Assembly (NCBI GenBank): GCA_002307055.1
Contig: DBTM01000005.1
Location: forward strand, 68,027 to 88,159
DNA from: Clostridiales bacterium UBA1316
Lineage (GTDB): Bacteria; Bacillota; Clostridia; Oscillospirales; Oscillospiraceae
Reading direction: 5' to 3'
DNA length: 20,133 nucleotides
In this document: piece by piece, positions 7,430 to 14,567 of the stretch
Position numbering within the stretch: position 1 is the stretch's first letter
How the letters are laid out: every line of letters starts with the position of its first letter
The notes under the pieces: generated by a model
What the model was told of the DNA's origin: nothing
Databases searched by the model: none
The model's input: only the letters and a program-made list of their open reading frames with translations
Position numbers and translations under genes: made by a program

Positions 7430-8022
7430 AGCTGCACGTCCTTTTTATATGAAAATATAATGCGCTTAATAAAGTCAAGCTGCCGGTTCAGCATCTCTTC
7501 ACTTATGCCGCAGGACATAGCCAGAGTACCAAGCCCTTCAATGACAAACATGATATTATCAGATAAAGCATCGATGGCAGCTTCATCGAGATAACCGCTT
7601 TTTACCCCGAAGCTTAATACCTCATATATAATGTCTTTTGTGTTATGAAAAGCGCTGAAAAAATAGTCTTTGTCATACTCGGTTTTATGAGCGAAGAAAA
7701 ACTCGTATTGAGCCAGCATTAAGCTGTTGTCCATGTGCAAAAGCCGGTCCTTTTGCATTTGCAGATATCGGTCAACAAGCGCATGGAATTCTGAGCTTTC
7801 CTGAATTGTTAGCTTTACTTTTTCCAGCTTGCTTTTATTGTGTACTTTGATAACCTCGGTAAAAATTTCGTCTACAGATGAGAAATAAAGATACAGACCG
7901 CCGCGGCTGATTCCGCATTCTTCAATAATGTCCTTCATCGTGACATTATGAAAGCCGTTTTTGATGAATACTGGTTTTGATTTCTCTAAAATCAGGGCTC
8001 TTTTTATGCTTGATTTTGACAT
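7426..8022 (-). CDS. TetR/AcrR-family transcriptional regulator
   Basis: A 198-residue protein. ATG 8022 is chosen because an AGGAGG site lies six to seven bases upstream; the longer frame to 8058 would start inside the operator. Residues 1-55 form the TetR DNA-binding domain, with FIKNGFHNVTMKDIIEECG and ISRGGLYLYFSSVDEIF as the helix-turn-helix. The remaining helical part is the ligand-binding and dimer domain. It overlaps the downstream S-component gene by four bases. Its own promoter contains two copies of a perfect palindrome, strongly suggesting autorepression, relieved by a ligand that could be the transporter's substrate or a related compound. Confidence 0.9.
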   Translation of the reverse strand: MSKSSIKRALILEKSKPVFIKNGFHNVTMKDIIEECGISRGGLYLYFSSVDEIFTEVIKVHNKSKLEKVKLTIQESSEFHALVDRYLQMQKDRLLHMDNSLMLAQYEFFFAHKTEYDKDYFFSAFHNTKDIIYEVLSFGVKSGYLDEAAIDALSDNIMFVIEGLGTLAMSCGISEEMLNRQLDFIKRIIFSYKKDVQL

Positions 8023-8043
8023 TTCGGCCTCCTGAATTAAAAC

Positions 8044-8057
8044 TGACACGCGTGTCA
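8044..8057. promoter_or_regulatory. TetR-type operator, copy 1
   Basis: Perfect 14-bp palindrome TGACACGCGTGTCA, located downstream of the -10 element of the minus-strand promoter and before the regulator's ribosome binding site. The same sequence recurs at 8069-8082. Confidence 0.8.
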
Positions 8058-8062
8058 TAATT

Positions 8063-8092
8063 ATTATATGACACGCGTGTCAGTTTTGTCAA
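8063..8092 (-). promoter_or_regulatory. Consensus sigma-A promoter of the tetR-S component operon
   Basis: On the minus strand TTGACA (8087-8092), an 18-base spacer and TATAAT (8063-8068): both boxes match consensus perfectly. One operator fills the spacer and the other lies just downstream of the -10 box, so bound regulator would block polymerase. Confidence 0.85.
8069..8082. promoter_or_regulatory. TetR-type operator, copy 2 (inside the promoter spacer)
   Basis: Second perfect TGACACGCGTGTCA. Centre-to-centre distance to copy 1 is 25 bp. Together with flanking bases the two copies form a larger inverted repeat with 20-bp arms (8039-8058 and 8068-8087). Confidence 0.8.
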
Positions 8093-8111
8093 GCCTATGC
8101 TATACCCCTTG

Positions 8112-8765
8112 CTATTTTTTACACAAGCAATGCAGCACATAGCCGTCTTTGGGGGTATATATTTCGCCGCGCTCGTAGGTGAGTACGGTGAAGCCGGCAT
8201 ACTGGGCAAAAGCGGATAACTCCTCCGGGAGAAACATCTCCCAATAGATTTCGGAGTTGTCATAAGGGTAGAATTTACGTCCGCGCGCGAATTTATTATA
8301 GTTTTCAATTATGTATTGGTAATCATGACCTGAAAAGCTCAAAATACCGCCGGTTTTCAGAACTCTGTAACATTCTCGAAGAAAACTGTTTTTATAATCA
8401 TCGCCGTACAGCAGACCGAATGTCTGCGCCCAGATGATGACGGTGTCGAATGAAGCGGCTTCAAACGGTAAGACCTGGCCGTCATAATACAGAAACGGAA
8501 GATCATACCCGTTTTCTTTAGAAAACCGGGTAACCTGCCGGATAACCTCGCGCGAATTGTCGATGCCGGTGACGGAGAAGCCTTTATCATGCAGCGCGTA
8601 AGCCTCACGGCCCATACCGCAGCCGATATCCAGCACTTTGCCGTTTTGAAAAAACGAGCCGGTGACGGTTTCTTCCCACTTTTTGAGCTTTCCTTTGTTC
8701 CAATGAACCATTTCATCGACATTTTTCTTGTCCTCATACCAGCCGGCGGCTATTGTCTGATCCAT
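8112..8765 (-). CDS. Class I SAM-dependent methyltransferase
   Basis: A 217-residue cytosolic protein of the Methyltransf_11/25 type. Motif I, VLDIGCGMGREA, lies at residues 44-55 and binds S-adenosylmethionine. The acidic motif II (GIDNS) follows, then FDTVIIWAQTFGLL and the post-motif helix ECYRVLKTGGILSFSG. The substrate is unknown; the family includes small-molecule and tRNA/protein methylases. AAAGGAG lies ten bases before ATG 8765, slightly far. It ends 19 bases before the TetR promoter region on the same strand but is separated from it by that consensus promoter, so it is probably a separate transcription unit. Confidence 0.85.
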   Translation of the reverse strand: MDQTIAAGWYEDKKNVDEMVHWNKGKLKKWEETVTGSFFQNGKVLDIGCGMGREAYALHDKGFSVTGIDNSREVIRQVTRFSKENGYDLPFLYYDGQVLPFEAASFDTVIIWAQTFGLLYGDDYKNSFLRECYRVLKTGGILSFSGHDYQYIIENYNKFARGRKFYPYDNSEIYWEMFLPEELSAFAQYAGFTVLTYERGEIYTPKDGYVLHCLCKK

Positions 8766-8887
8766 AAATACAGGACTCCTTTATATTAACTATATTAGCG
8801 TTCGGTGATGATTTTATATTAACATCTGATTCAAAAAGTACTAGACTTATAATATTGATTATGATATGGTTATATTTAACTATAGGT

Positions 8888-8919
8888 AAAAAGCATCTTC
8901 GGAAACGAAGATGCTTTTT
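8888..8919. terminator. Bidirectional intrinsic terminator downstream of trmL
   Basis: Perfect stem GCATCTTCG / CGAAGATGC (8893-8901, 8906-8914) closed by a GAAA tetraloop, with A5 before and T5 after. It can work on both strands. The minus-strand gene ending at 8996 is the natural client. Confidence 0.85.
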
Positions 8920-8933
8920 GTTTTACAACCTAT

Positions 8934-8971
8934 GGTTGACAGTGTACAGTCTGGAAACCGGTTGATATCCG
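8934..8971 (+). repeat. Intergenic repeat copy 1 (GGTTGACAG-N18-GTTGATATCCG)
   Basis: GGTTGACAG at 8934-8942 and GTTGATATCCG at 8961-8971 are separated by 18 bases. The same two blocks with exactly the same spacing occur at 9566-9603, on the other side of trmL. Confidence 0.5.
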
Positions 8972-8995
8972 GAACGGTTAGTGTCTGCTGAAAAC

Positions 8996-9487
8996 TCAGA
9001 TTGGAATATTATGATGCAGCGCGCCTTCACTCTCTAAACCGTTAAAATCCAGCTGCCGGAAGGCTTCGAAAAGGATGATGGCGGCTGCGTTGGATAAATT
9101 AATCGACCGGGCGCCTTTGAGCATCGGTATGCGGACACAAAGATCCATATTTTCTATCAGCATATTTTCCGGTATGCCGGCGCTCTCCTTGCCGAACATA
9201 ATGAAACTATTTGTTTCATACGCGATATCGCTGTACCGTTTTTTTGCTTTTGTCGTTGCCATAATGACCTTTGGAAAGCTGTTTTTTTCAATAAAATCCG
9301 GATAACTGTCATACACATGCAAATCTAGGTCATCCCAGTAATCAAGACCTGCTCTTTTTATCGATTTCTCATCCAGCTTAAAACCAAGCGGCTTTATGAG
9401 ATGTAAGGACGTATTTGTTATCACGCACGTCCGCCCGATATTTCCGGTGTTGTACGGTATTTCGGGTTCCAGCAAGACGATATTCAT
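8996..9487 (-). CDS. trmL: tRNA (cytidine(34)-2'-O)-methyltransferase TrmL
   Basis: A 163-residue SPOUT-class methylase, the usual length for the family. It methylates the ribose of the wobble base of tRNA-Leu, using S-adenosylmethionine bound in a C-terminal knot. The N-terminal EPEIPYNTGNIGRTC (residues 7-21), FGKESAGIP (98-106) and RSINLSNAAAIILFEAFRQ (127 onward) are the three family signatures and are intact. Start ATG 9487 has GGGGTGAT just upstream. The gene is followed by a strong terminator at 8888-8919 and appears monocistronic. Confidence 0.92.
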   Translation of the reverse strand: MNIVLLEPEIPYNTGNIGRTCVITNTSLHLIKPLGFKLDEKSIKRAGLDYWDDLDLHVYDSYPDFIEKNSFPKVIMATTKAKKRYSDIAYETNSFIMFGKESAGIPENMLIENMDLCVRIPMLKGARSINLSNAAAIILFEAFRQLDFNGLESEGALHHNIPI

Positions 9488-9565
9488 TTGATCACCCCGT
9501 TTTTTCAGAATTTATCAGAGAGTATATTATAACACAGGCTTATACGCGCGCAAACCGGAACCAGC

Positions 9566-9603
9566 GGTTGACAGCCTACCGCTTTAGACTCTGTTGATAT
9601 CCG
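9566..9603 (+). repeat. Intergenic repeat copy 2 (GGTTGACAG-N18-GTTGATATCCG)
   Basis: GGTTGACAG (9566-9574) and GTTGATATCCG (9593-9603) match copy 1 at 8934-8971 in sequence and spacing, while the 18 bases between differ. The second block overlaps the -35 box of the downstream promoter. Confidence 0.5.
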
Positions 9604-9621
9604 CGATAATTACTATATAAT
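9594..9621 (+). promoter_or_regulatory. Sigma-A promoter for the XRE/Sel1 gene
   Basis: TTGATA (9594-9599), a 16-base spacer, TATAAT (9616-9621), about 31 bases before the start codon. Confidence 0.65.
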
Positions 9622-9652
9622 GCCATTATGACATCAAGAAGGGGCGGTTGTA

Positions 9653-11431
9653 ATGACATTACATATATGTGACAATATTAAGAGGCTGCGTGCCGAGCGC
9701 GGCATAACACAGGAGAAGCTCGCGCTGGAGATGGGCGTGACGACACGGGCGGTTTCGAAGTGGGAGTGCGGGAAGACGTATCCTGATATCACGCTGCTGC
9801 CGGGGCTTGCGAGCTTTTTCGGCGTGACGATTGACGAGCTCATACAAATGGATGCCATACGCGACAAGCAGCGCGCCGACGCGCTGAAAATGCAGGTCGT
9901 GACGGCAATGTCGCAGGGCAAGCTGGAGGAGAACATCACGCTGCTGCGCGAGACCATCAAGGAATTCCCCGGCGATTACTGGTTCCAGGTTGTATTGGCG
10001 AACCATCTGCTGATGTTTCAGGCATATCTGCGCGGTCAACCGGAAGAGCCGGAATTCTTGAAAACAAATTGCCGCGAGGCAGCGGAGATTTATGAGCATG
10101 TCCTCAAGCATTGCGCTGATGACCCGCTTCGGCTGACTGCCAGGTTAGAGGTCTTTTATGCGTACCAGTTCCTTGGTGAAACCGAGAAAGCAAAAGAAAT
10201 GTATGGTAAGCTGCCGCTGCTTGAGCAAACCTCGCTGCTTGTGTTTCCTGATTATTTGACGCTGGATGAGCGAATGGCCGCCTTGCAGGGTGCCATCAAA
10301 AAGCTTGTCTCCGCTTTTCGTGCAGCGGCGGTGCTGCTGGCTGATGTGGAGAATAAGCCCCGCGGCCTCAAGCTCAGCATTGCCGAACGTATTAAAATAA
10401 TTGAGAAAGCGAACAGCCTGTATGCGTTAGTGTACGAGGACGGCGATTATGGCTACGCGTCGAATGACCTGCAGGTGAATTACGCAGCCATGGCGTGGCT
10501 TGAAGCAAATGACGGTAATAAAGAACTGACGATAGACTATCTGGAAAAATCAGTGGACTTTGCGGTCATGTCCTCCACGAGGACCGAAACGCTAGATGCG
10601 AATGCATTAGCCGTCATTCCGCACACGTCGCTGCTGGTTAATAAAAGCCCTGACCTGAAAATAACGAATTGGAAAACGAACGAGCACAATGCCTGCTGGA
10701 ACTTCCTGCATATTTCTCTTGAGAACGACGCCTATACCAAGCTTATCAGCCTGGTCGGCGATACCGACCGCTATAAGGCAGTCATCGCGAAGCTGGAAAA
10801 GTATGAAAACGCACAGCCGACGAGTTTAAGCGTGCTGGAGGGCTGGAAGCTCAAGGCCGAAAACGGCGACGCGGACGCGATGTTCAGCTTGGGCAACGCT
10901 TACGATGACGGGGAGAATGGCGCGCCGACCGATTATACAGAAGCAAACAAGTGGTACCGCATGGCCGCTGATAAAAATCACACTGCCGCATGCAATAATT
11001 TGGGTGTAGCCTACTTGTGGGGCAGAGGTGTTAAACAGGACTACGCCGAAGCGCTGCGGTTGTTCCAAAAGTCCGATGAGGTACCTAACCCGTACGGTGT
11101 GGGCAATCCGTGGGCGAGAGAGAACATAGGCCGCCTGTACAGAGAAGGCTTGGGCGTGGAACAGAGCTATGAAGAAGCCGTCAAGTGGTATGAGCTGGCC
11201 GCAGAACTCAAATTCCCGCTTGCGCAGTATCGCCTGGGCGAAATGTATGAAGAAGGCTTGGGTGTGGCGCGTGACCTCGCCAAGGCAGCGGTGTATTATG
11301 AAAAAGCGGCGAACCCCGACCCGGTTTTTGATGACTTTACCTATGATTTGTCGCCTGATGCCGCAAAAAAAGCACTCAAACGCGTGCGGGCAAATATAAA
11401 GCAGCAGGATAATAATGAGAATATTACCTAA
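9653..11431 (+). CDS. XRE-family regulator with C-terminal Sel1-like repeats
   Basis: A 592-residue protein. Residues about 8-62 are a Cro/C1-type helix-turn-helix (RLRAERGITQEKLALEMGV, then TTRAVSKWECGKTYPD). A helical middle section resembling TPR units follows. Residues about 403-555 hold Sel1 repeats, seen as four variants of the pattern A-x-LG-x-Y-x-x-G-x-G with EAxKWYxxAA helices. Sel1 arrays bind protein partners, so this is probably a DNA-binding protein controlled by, or recruiting, another protein. Such XRE-TPR/Sel1 proteins are common in Clostridia but individually uncharacterised. AAGGGG lies about nine bases before ATG 9653. The target is unknown; the SGNH gene 83 bases downstream may share its transcript. 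Confidence 0.85.
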   Translation: MTLHICDNIKRLRAERGITQEKLALEMGVTTRAVSKWECGKTYPDITLLPGLASFFGVTIDELIQMDAIRDKQRADALKMQVVTAMSQGKLEENITLLRETIKEFPGDYWFQVVLANHLLMFQAYLRGQPEEPEFLKTNCREAAEIYEHVLKHCADDPLRLTARLEVFYAYQFLGETEKAKEMYGKLPLLEQTSLLVFPDYLTLDERMAALQGAIKKLVSAFRAAAVLLADVENKPRGLKLSIAERIKIIEKANSLYALVYEDGDYGYASNDLQVNYAAMAWLEANDGNKELTIDYLEKSVDFAVMSSTRTETLDANALAVIPHTSLLVNKSPDLKITNWKTNEHNACWNFLHISLENDAYTKLISLVGDTDRYKAVIAKLEKYENAQPTSLSVLEGWKLKAENGDADAMFSLGNAYDDGENGAPTDYTEANKWYRMAADKNHTAACNNLGVAYLWGRGVKQDYAEALRLFQKSDEVPNPYGVGNPWARENIGRLYREGLGVEQSYEEAVKWYELAAELKFPLAQYRLGEMYEEGLGVARDLAKAAVYYEKAANPDPVFDDFTYDLSPDAAKKALKRVRANIKQQDNNENIT

Positions 11432-11497
11432 TAAAAGTACCGACAGCGTTGAATATGATGGAAATATTCTTTATTATAGGGACAGATATTATAAATA
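11414..11497 (+). CDS. Possible 27-residue small protein
   Basis: ATG 11414 overlaps the end of the XRE/Sel1 gene in another frame and runs to TAA 11497. The peptide (MRILPNKSTDSVEYDGNILY...) is rich in Tyr and charged residues. There is no clear ribosome binding site, though overlap with the upstream stop would allow coupling. It may simply be a chance frame. Confidence 0.2.
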
Positions 11498-11514
11498 AAT
11501 AAAAGGAGCTCTAT

Positions 11515-12060
11515 ATGAAAAATGTATTGCTGCTGGGTGATTCTATTCGAATGCTCTATCAGCCTGTGGTCAAGGAAAAACTGAAGGATAAGGCGAATGT
11601 GTACGGGCCGGAGGAAAACGGGCGCTGGGCGGGCTATACGCTGAATTCACTGAGATTCTGGCTGCCCGGCATGCCGAAGCCCGATATTGTGCACTGGAAC
11701 AACGGTTTGTGGGATATGGGCGATGATTACGGTCTCGGCCGTCCGTTTTCGCTCCCGGAGGAATATATTTCCGCCCTCGAGCGCACGATCATCGTGCTCA
11801 GAAAGCTGTGCGGTGAGGCGGTAAAAATTATTATGGCGACGACGACACCCACCGTGGACACCGACCCGAAAGCACCGCATCCATATAACGCACTGATTAA
11901 ACAGACAGCGGCGAAATACAGCCTTGAGGTCAATGACCTGTTTACGGCAATCAGCGCGGATATTCCCAATAATATTTGTCCGAACCGCATCCATCTCACC
12001 GGCGAAGGGACGGAGCTTGCCGCGTCGATGGTAGCCGCCTGCATTGAAAAATACTTATAA
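11515..12060 (+). CDS. SGNH/GDSL-family hydrolase
   Basis: A 181-residue cytosolic esterase-fold protein. Block I is LLLGDSIRM with the nucleophile Ser at residue 10. HWNNGLWD (about residues 62-69) supplies the Asn/Gly oxyanion features. The last block, expected as DxxH, reads NRIH (157-160): the His is present but the triad Asp is replaced by Asn. AGGAG lies six to seven bases before ATG 11515. Typical substrates of the family are acetylated sugars or other esters; none can be assigned. A hairpin terminator follows at 12079-12125. Confidence 0.8.
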   Translation: MKNVLLLGDSIRMLYQPVVKEKLKDKANVYGPEENGRWAGYTLNSLRFWLPGMPKPDIVHWNNGLWDMGDDYGLGRPFSLPEEYISALERTIIVLRKLCGEAVKIIMATTTPTVDTDPKAPHPYNALIKQTAAKYSLEVNDLFTAISADIPNNICPNRIHLTGEGTELAASMVAACIEKYL

Positions 12061-12078
12061 TAACCTTGTAACAAAAGA

Positions 12079-12125
12079 GACGATTCTGCCGGTCTGCATA
12101 TTTTGCGGAAACCGGGTGAATCGTC
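12079..12125 (+). terminator. Terminator after the SGNH hydrolase gene
   Basis: GACGATTC / GAATCGTC (12079-12086, 12118-12125) with inner stem CCGGT / ACCGG (12089-12093, 12111-12115), then CCTTT. The T run is short. Confidence 0.6.
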
Positions 12126-12161
12126 CCTTTAAACACTCTTTTATTTTCATTATTTTATACA

Positions 12162-12225
12162 TATTGTTAACAAAATATGAATTAAAGGCCGCGTTTTTAT
12201 TTATTGTTAACAAAATGTGAATTAA
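12162..12225 (+). repeat. Two 24-bp direct repeats, 40 bp apart
   Basis: Copies at 12162-12185 and 12202-12225 differ at one base. Each contains the palindrome TTGTTAACAA followed by an AAT-rich tail ending GAATTAA. The 40-bp period is close to four helical turns, as expected for cooperative binding of a regulator. They lie upstream of the chorismatase-like gene. Confidence 0.55.
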
Positions 12226-12292
12226 TATGAGTTCGCTTGAAAACGCAAAAACAATAGTGTACTATCCATATTATAGAGAATAATTACAGCAA

Positions 12293-12374
12293 CAGCCAAT
12301 AAATCATTCCCTCTTGGCCGAGCAGGTGATTTATTGGCTGGTACCACCAAGTACTGAAAGTAAACTTTAAGTAC
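12293..12374 (+). promoter_or_regulatory. Structured leader upstream of the chorismatase-like/DAHP synthase operon
   Basis: A perfect 14-bp stem (CAGCCAATAAATCA, 12293-12306, with 12327-12340) and a 20-base loop containing TTGGCCGAG are followed by GGTACC. A second hairpin spans 12351-12374 (GTACTGAAAG, loop TAAA, CTTTAAGTAC with one mismatch). The coding start is 70 bases further on. Neither hairpin has a T run. The shape suggests an RNA-level control element or a protein site, but no known riboswitch class was recognised. Confidence 0.4.
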
Positions 12375-12443
12375 CTAGCTTTGCTATACCATAATAAGCT
12401 TTTCAGCTTAAAACAGTTGACGGAAGAAAGGGTTGTTCCCAAA

Positions 12444-13631
12444 ATGGAAATGATGGTAATGGATGAAGTAATCAAGCTCAAATCGTATCAATTGGACGGA
12501 TATACGAAGCACTACTTTGACGTCGCGCTTAACGAGATCGATGACCTCAGTAAAATCGAAAAAATCTGCGCAGACCTTTATGACTTCATTTTAAAGCATA
12601 ACATCATGATTATTTATGAAAAGGTATTTGGTTCTGTCAGCAATAAGCGCGCGCTGTTAAAGTTAAGGAAAAATAAGCTTGACAGCCTTGGCATGAAGGA
12701 AGCACCGTTAACCTTTATCGAATGCAAAAGTGCCAAAGGCGGTATGTTTTCAAATATTACTGTTTTTGGAATATTTGTTCAAAACCCAAAAGATTTTATG
12801 ATAACTTATTACCAAGACGATAAACTGCCCGAAACAGCCGGTACGGTCATCAAATGCGCTGATTGGACGGCGTTTTACCTATGCAATATTTCTGCTTCAG
12901 GACGGCAAAACGATGATGACAAAAACTACGGCAGTTATTTAAGCTGCCTCAACAGTATCCCCCGGTATTTACGCAATAACGGCTTAAAAACGACGGATAT
13001 TGTAAGGACCTGGGTTTACTTAAAGGATATCGTAACAAATTACGCGGCGTTCAATTCCGCCAGGAATGATTTTTATCAGCAGGAAGGCATAACCAGCCCG
13101 GAGAATGCCGACTATTTACCCGCCAGTACCGGTATTGAAGGGATTAGCTCTGAAGATTCTTTAATAACAGTGGATCTTATTTGTTATGATAAAAGAAAAA
13201 AACTGCCTCACTTAAAAAGGGTACATAACAGACTGCAGAATGAAGCCGACGGCAGCCATTATTTATTTAAACCGTCCTTTTCCCGAGGCATGCTGCTGAA
13301 TTTTAACGATCATTGCGAATTCCAGATTTCCGGAACAGCAAGCATTGATGAAGCCGGAAAGACCGTTTATACAGACGATTCTTATAATCAAATCAAGAAG
13401 AGCATCGTCGTCATAAAAACCATGCTCGAAGATAACGGGCTGTCGTATAACGATATTTGCCAGTCAACGTATTTTTTTAAAAAACAGCCGGATCATCAGC
13501 TGCTGGCAGAAATACTGGGTGAACTCAATATAAACATGTCCGCAACTGCTTTAACTGTAACCAACGTCTGCAGAGATGACCTTTTGTTTGAGCAGGACGG
13601 CATTGCAATCAAAGTTTATATGAAAGATTGA
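12444..13631 (+). CDS. Tandem YjgF/RidA-fold protein, chorismatase-like (FkbO/Hyg5 type)
   Basis: A 395-residue protein. ATG 12444 is the first of several clustered Met codons; GAAAGG at about 12425 is 12 bases before, so the exact start is uncertain. After an N-terminal region of about 90 residues, two YjgF-like halves follow. The first includes RTWVYLKDI and LPASTGIEG (225 onward). The second includes FSRGM, ISGTASI (295-301) and CRDDLLFE (376-383). From memory, FkbO/Hyg5 chorismatases share this order: LPAATGI, F-A-R, SGTASI and a final CR-x-DLL-x-E with a catalytic Glu. Chorismatases split chorismate into hydroxybenzoate or a dihydroxycyclohexadiene carboxylate plus pyruvate. The next gene, a DAHP synthase, follows within 11 bases and feeds that pathway. 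The arginine typical of imine-hydrolysing RidA is absent. A non-catalytic RidA relative is the alternative. Confidence 0.65.
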   Translation: MEMMVMDEVIKLKSYQLDGYTKHYFDVALNEIDDLSKIEKICADLYDFILKHNIMIIYEKVFGSVSNKRALLKLRKNKLDSLGMKEAPLTFIECKSAKGGMFSNITVFGIFVQNPKDFMITYYQDDKLPETAGTVIKCADWTAFYLCNISASGRQNDDDKNYGSYLSCLNSIPRYLRNNGLKTTDIVRTWVYLKDIVTNYAAFNSARNDFYQQEGITSPENADYLPASTGIEGISSEDSLITVDLICYDKRKKLPHLKRVHNRLQNEADGSHYLFKPSFSRGMLLNFNDHCEFQISGTASIDEAGKTVYTDDSYNQIKKSIVVIKTMLEDNGLSYNDICQSTYFFKKQPDHQLLAEILGELNINMSATALTVTNVCRDDLLFEQDGIAIKVYMKD

Positions 13632-13642
13632 AGGATAAGATG

Positions 13643-14494
13643 ATGGTAACAAAAGCAGTAATGTCAATTATGAGTAAACCTGAGCAGGTTATGTTAACGT
13701 CAAAAACCTCAAAGCCGGAAAAGACAAGAATTCCTGTCGGCGATTGCGCCTTCGGGGGAGATAAGCTCGTTATTATTGCCGGTCCCTGCGCTGTAGAAAA
13801 TCCCGAAGAATATATCGAAATGGCCGTTAAAATCAAACAGCTCGGCGCACATGTGCTGCGCGGCTGCATTTATAAGCCGAGAACCTCGCCCTATAGCTTC
13901 CAAGGGATGGGCGACAGCGGGCTGGATTTGCTCAGGCACGTGAAAAAAACCGTCAATATTCCGATCATAACCGAGGCGATGGAAATCAGCCAGCTGGAAA
14001 AGCTCGCACCTGTCGTCGATGTGATTCAGATAGGGACCAGAAACATGCAGAATTTCGATTTGCTGAAGGCTGCGGGACAGTTGAGCAAACCTATCTTGTT
14101 AAAAAGGGGCATGTCTTCAACGATAAAAGAGTGGCTGCTCGCTGCCGAATATATCATGGCTGAAGGGAATATGCAAGTGATTTTGTGCGAAAGAGGTATC
14201 CGGACGTTTGAAACCGCGACAAGAAATACCCTGGATTTGAGCGTTATTCCTTTGCTGAGATCCATGACGCATTTGCCGATTGTCATTGATCCGAGCCATG
14301 CGACCGGAGTGAGAGCGCTTGTGGCGCCGATGGCTAAAGCCGCGGCGTTTATGGGGGCTGACGGCTTATTGGTTGAAGTACATCAGTCGCCGGAAACCGC
14401 ACTTTGCGACGGGGAACAGAGCCTGCATATACCGGAGTTTAAACAGCTCATCAATGAGCTTGAGCCCATTACGCAGCTTTATAACAATAAGTAA
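13643..14494 (+). CDS. aroF: 3-deoxy-7-phosphoheptulonate (DAHP) synthase, catalytic domain only
   Basis: Condenses phosphoenolpyruvate with erythrose 4-phosphate, the first step to chorismate. This is the AroA-beta (Bacillus/Thermotoga) class: IIAGPCAVE (residues 44-52, metal-binding Cys), YKPRTSPYSFQG (77-88), IQIGTRNMQNF, LLKRGMSSTIKEW and VIDPSHATG are intact. At 283 residues it is shorter than family members carrying an N-terminal ferredoxin-like or chorismate-mutase domain for feedback control; only about 30 unrelated-looking residues precede the barrel. ATG 13643 has AAGGA seven bases upstream; ATG 13640 is also possible. It follows the chorismatase-like gene by 11 bases and ends at a strong terminator, so the two form an operon. 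Confidence 0.92.
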   Translation: MVTKAVMSIMSKPEQVMLTSKTSKPEKTRIPVGDCAFGGDKLVIIAGPCAVENPEEYIEMAVKIKQLGAHVLRGCIYKPRTSPYSFQGMGDSGLDLLRHVKKTVNIPIITEAMEISQLEKLAPVVDVIQIGTRNMQNFDLLKAAGQLSKPILLKRGMSSTIKEWLLAAEYIMAEGNMQVILCERGIRTFETATRNTLDLSVIPLLRSMTHLPIVIDPSHATGVRALVAPMAKAAAFMGADGLLVEVHQSPETALCDGEQSLHIPEFKQLINELEPITQLYNNK

Positions 14495-14510
14495 AACCTT
14501 CGATAGGAGA

Positions 14511-14556
14511 CGGTTCTCTGCCTGATTTTGTGTGATCGGGCAGAGGACCGCCTTTT
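14511..14556 (+). terminator. Terminator of the chorismatase-like/DAHP synthase operon
   Basis: 12-bp stem 14511-14522 with 14539-14550 (CGGTTCTCTGCC / GGCAGAGGACCG, one G-U pair on the plus strand), then CCTTTT. The wobble orientation supports plus-strand function. Confidence 0.8.
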
Positions 14557-14567
14557 ATTATTATGAT

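Noticed and set aside
12162..12225. Rex (redox repressor) operators
   Set aside because: TTGTTAACAA resembles two overlapping half sites, but the expected four-base spacer between TTGTTAA and TTAACAA is missing in both copies.
12293..12350. T-box leader (a GGTACCACC stretch after a stem upstream of an aromatic-pathway gene)
   Set aside because: The diagnostic AGGGTGG-N-ACCGCG sequence, specifier loop and terminator/antiterminator pair are not present.
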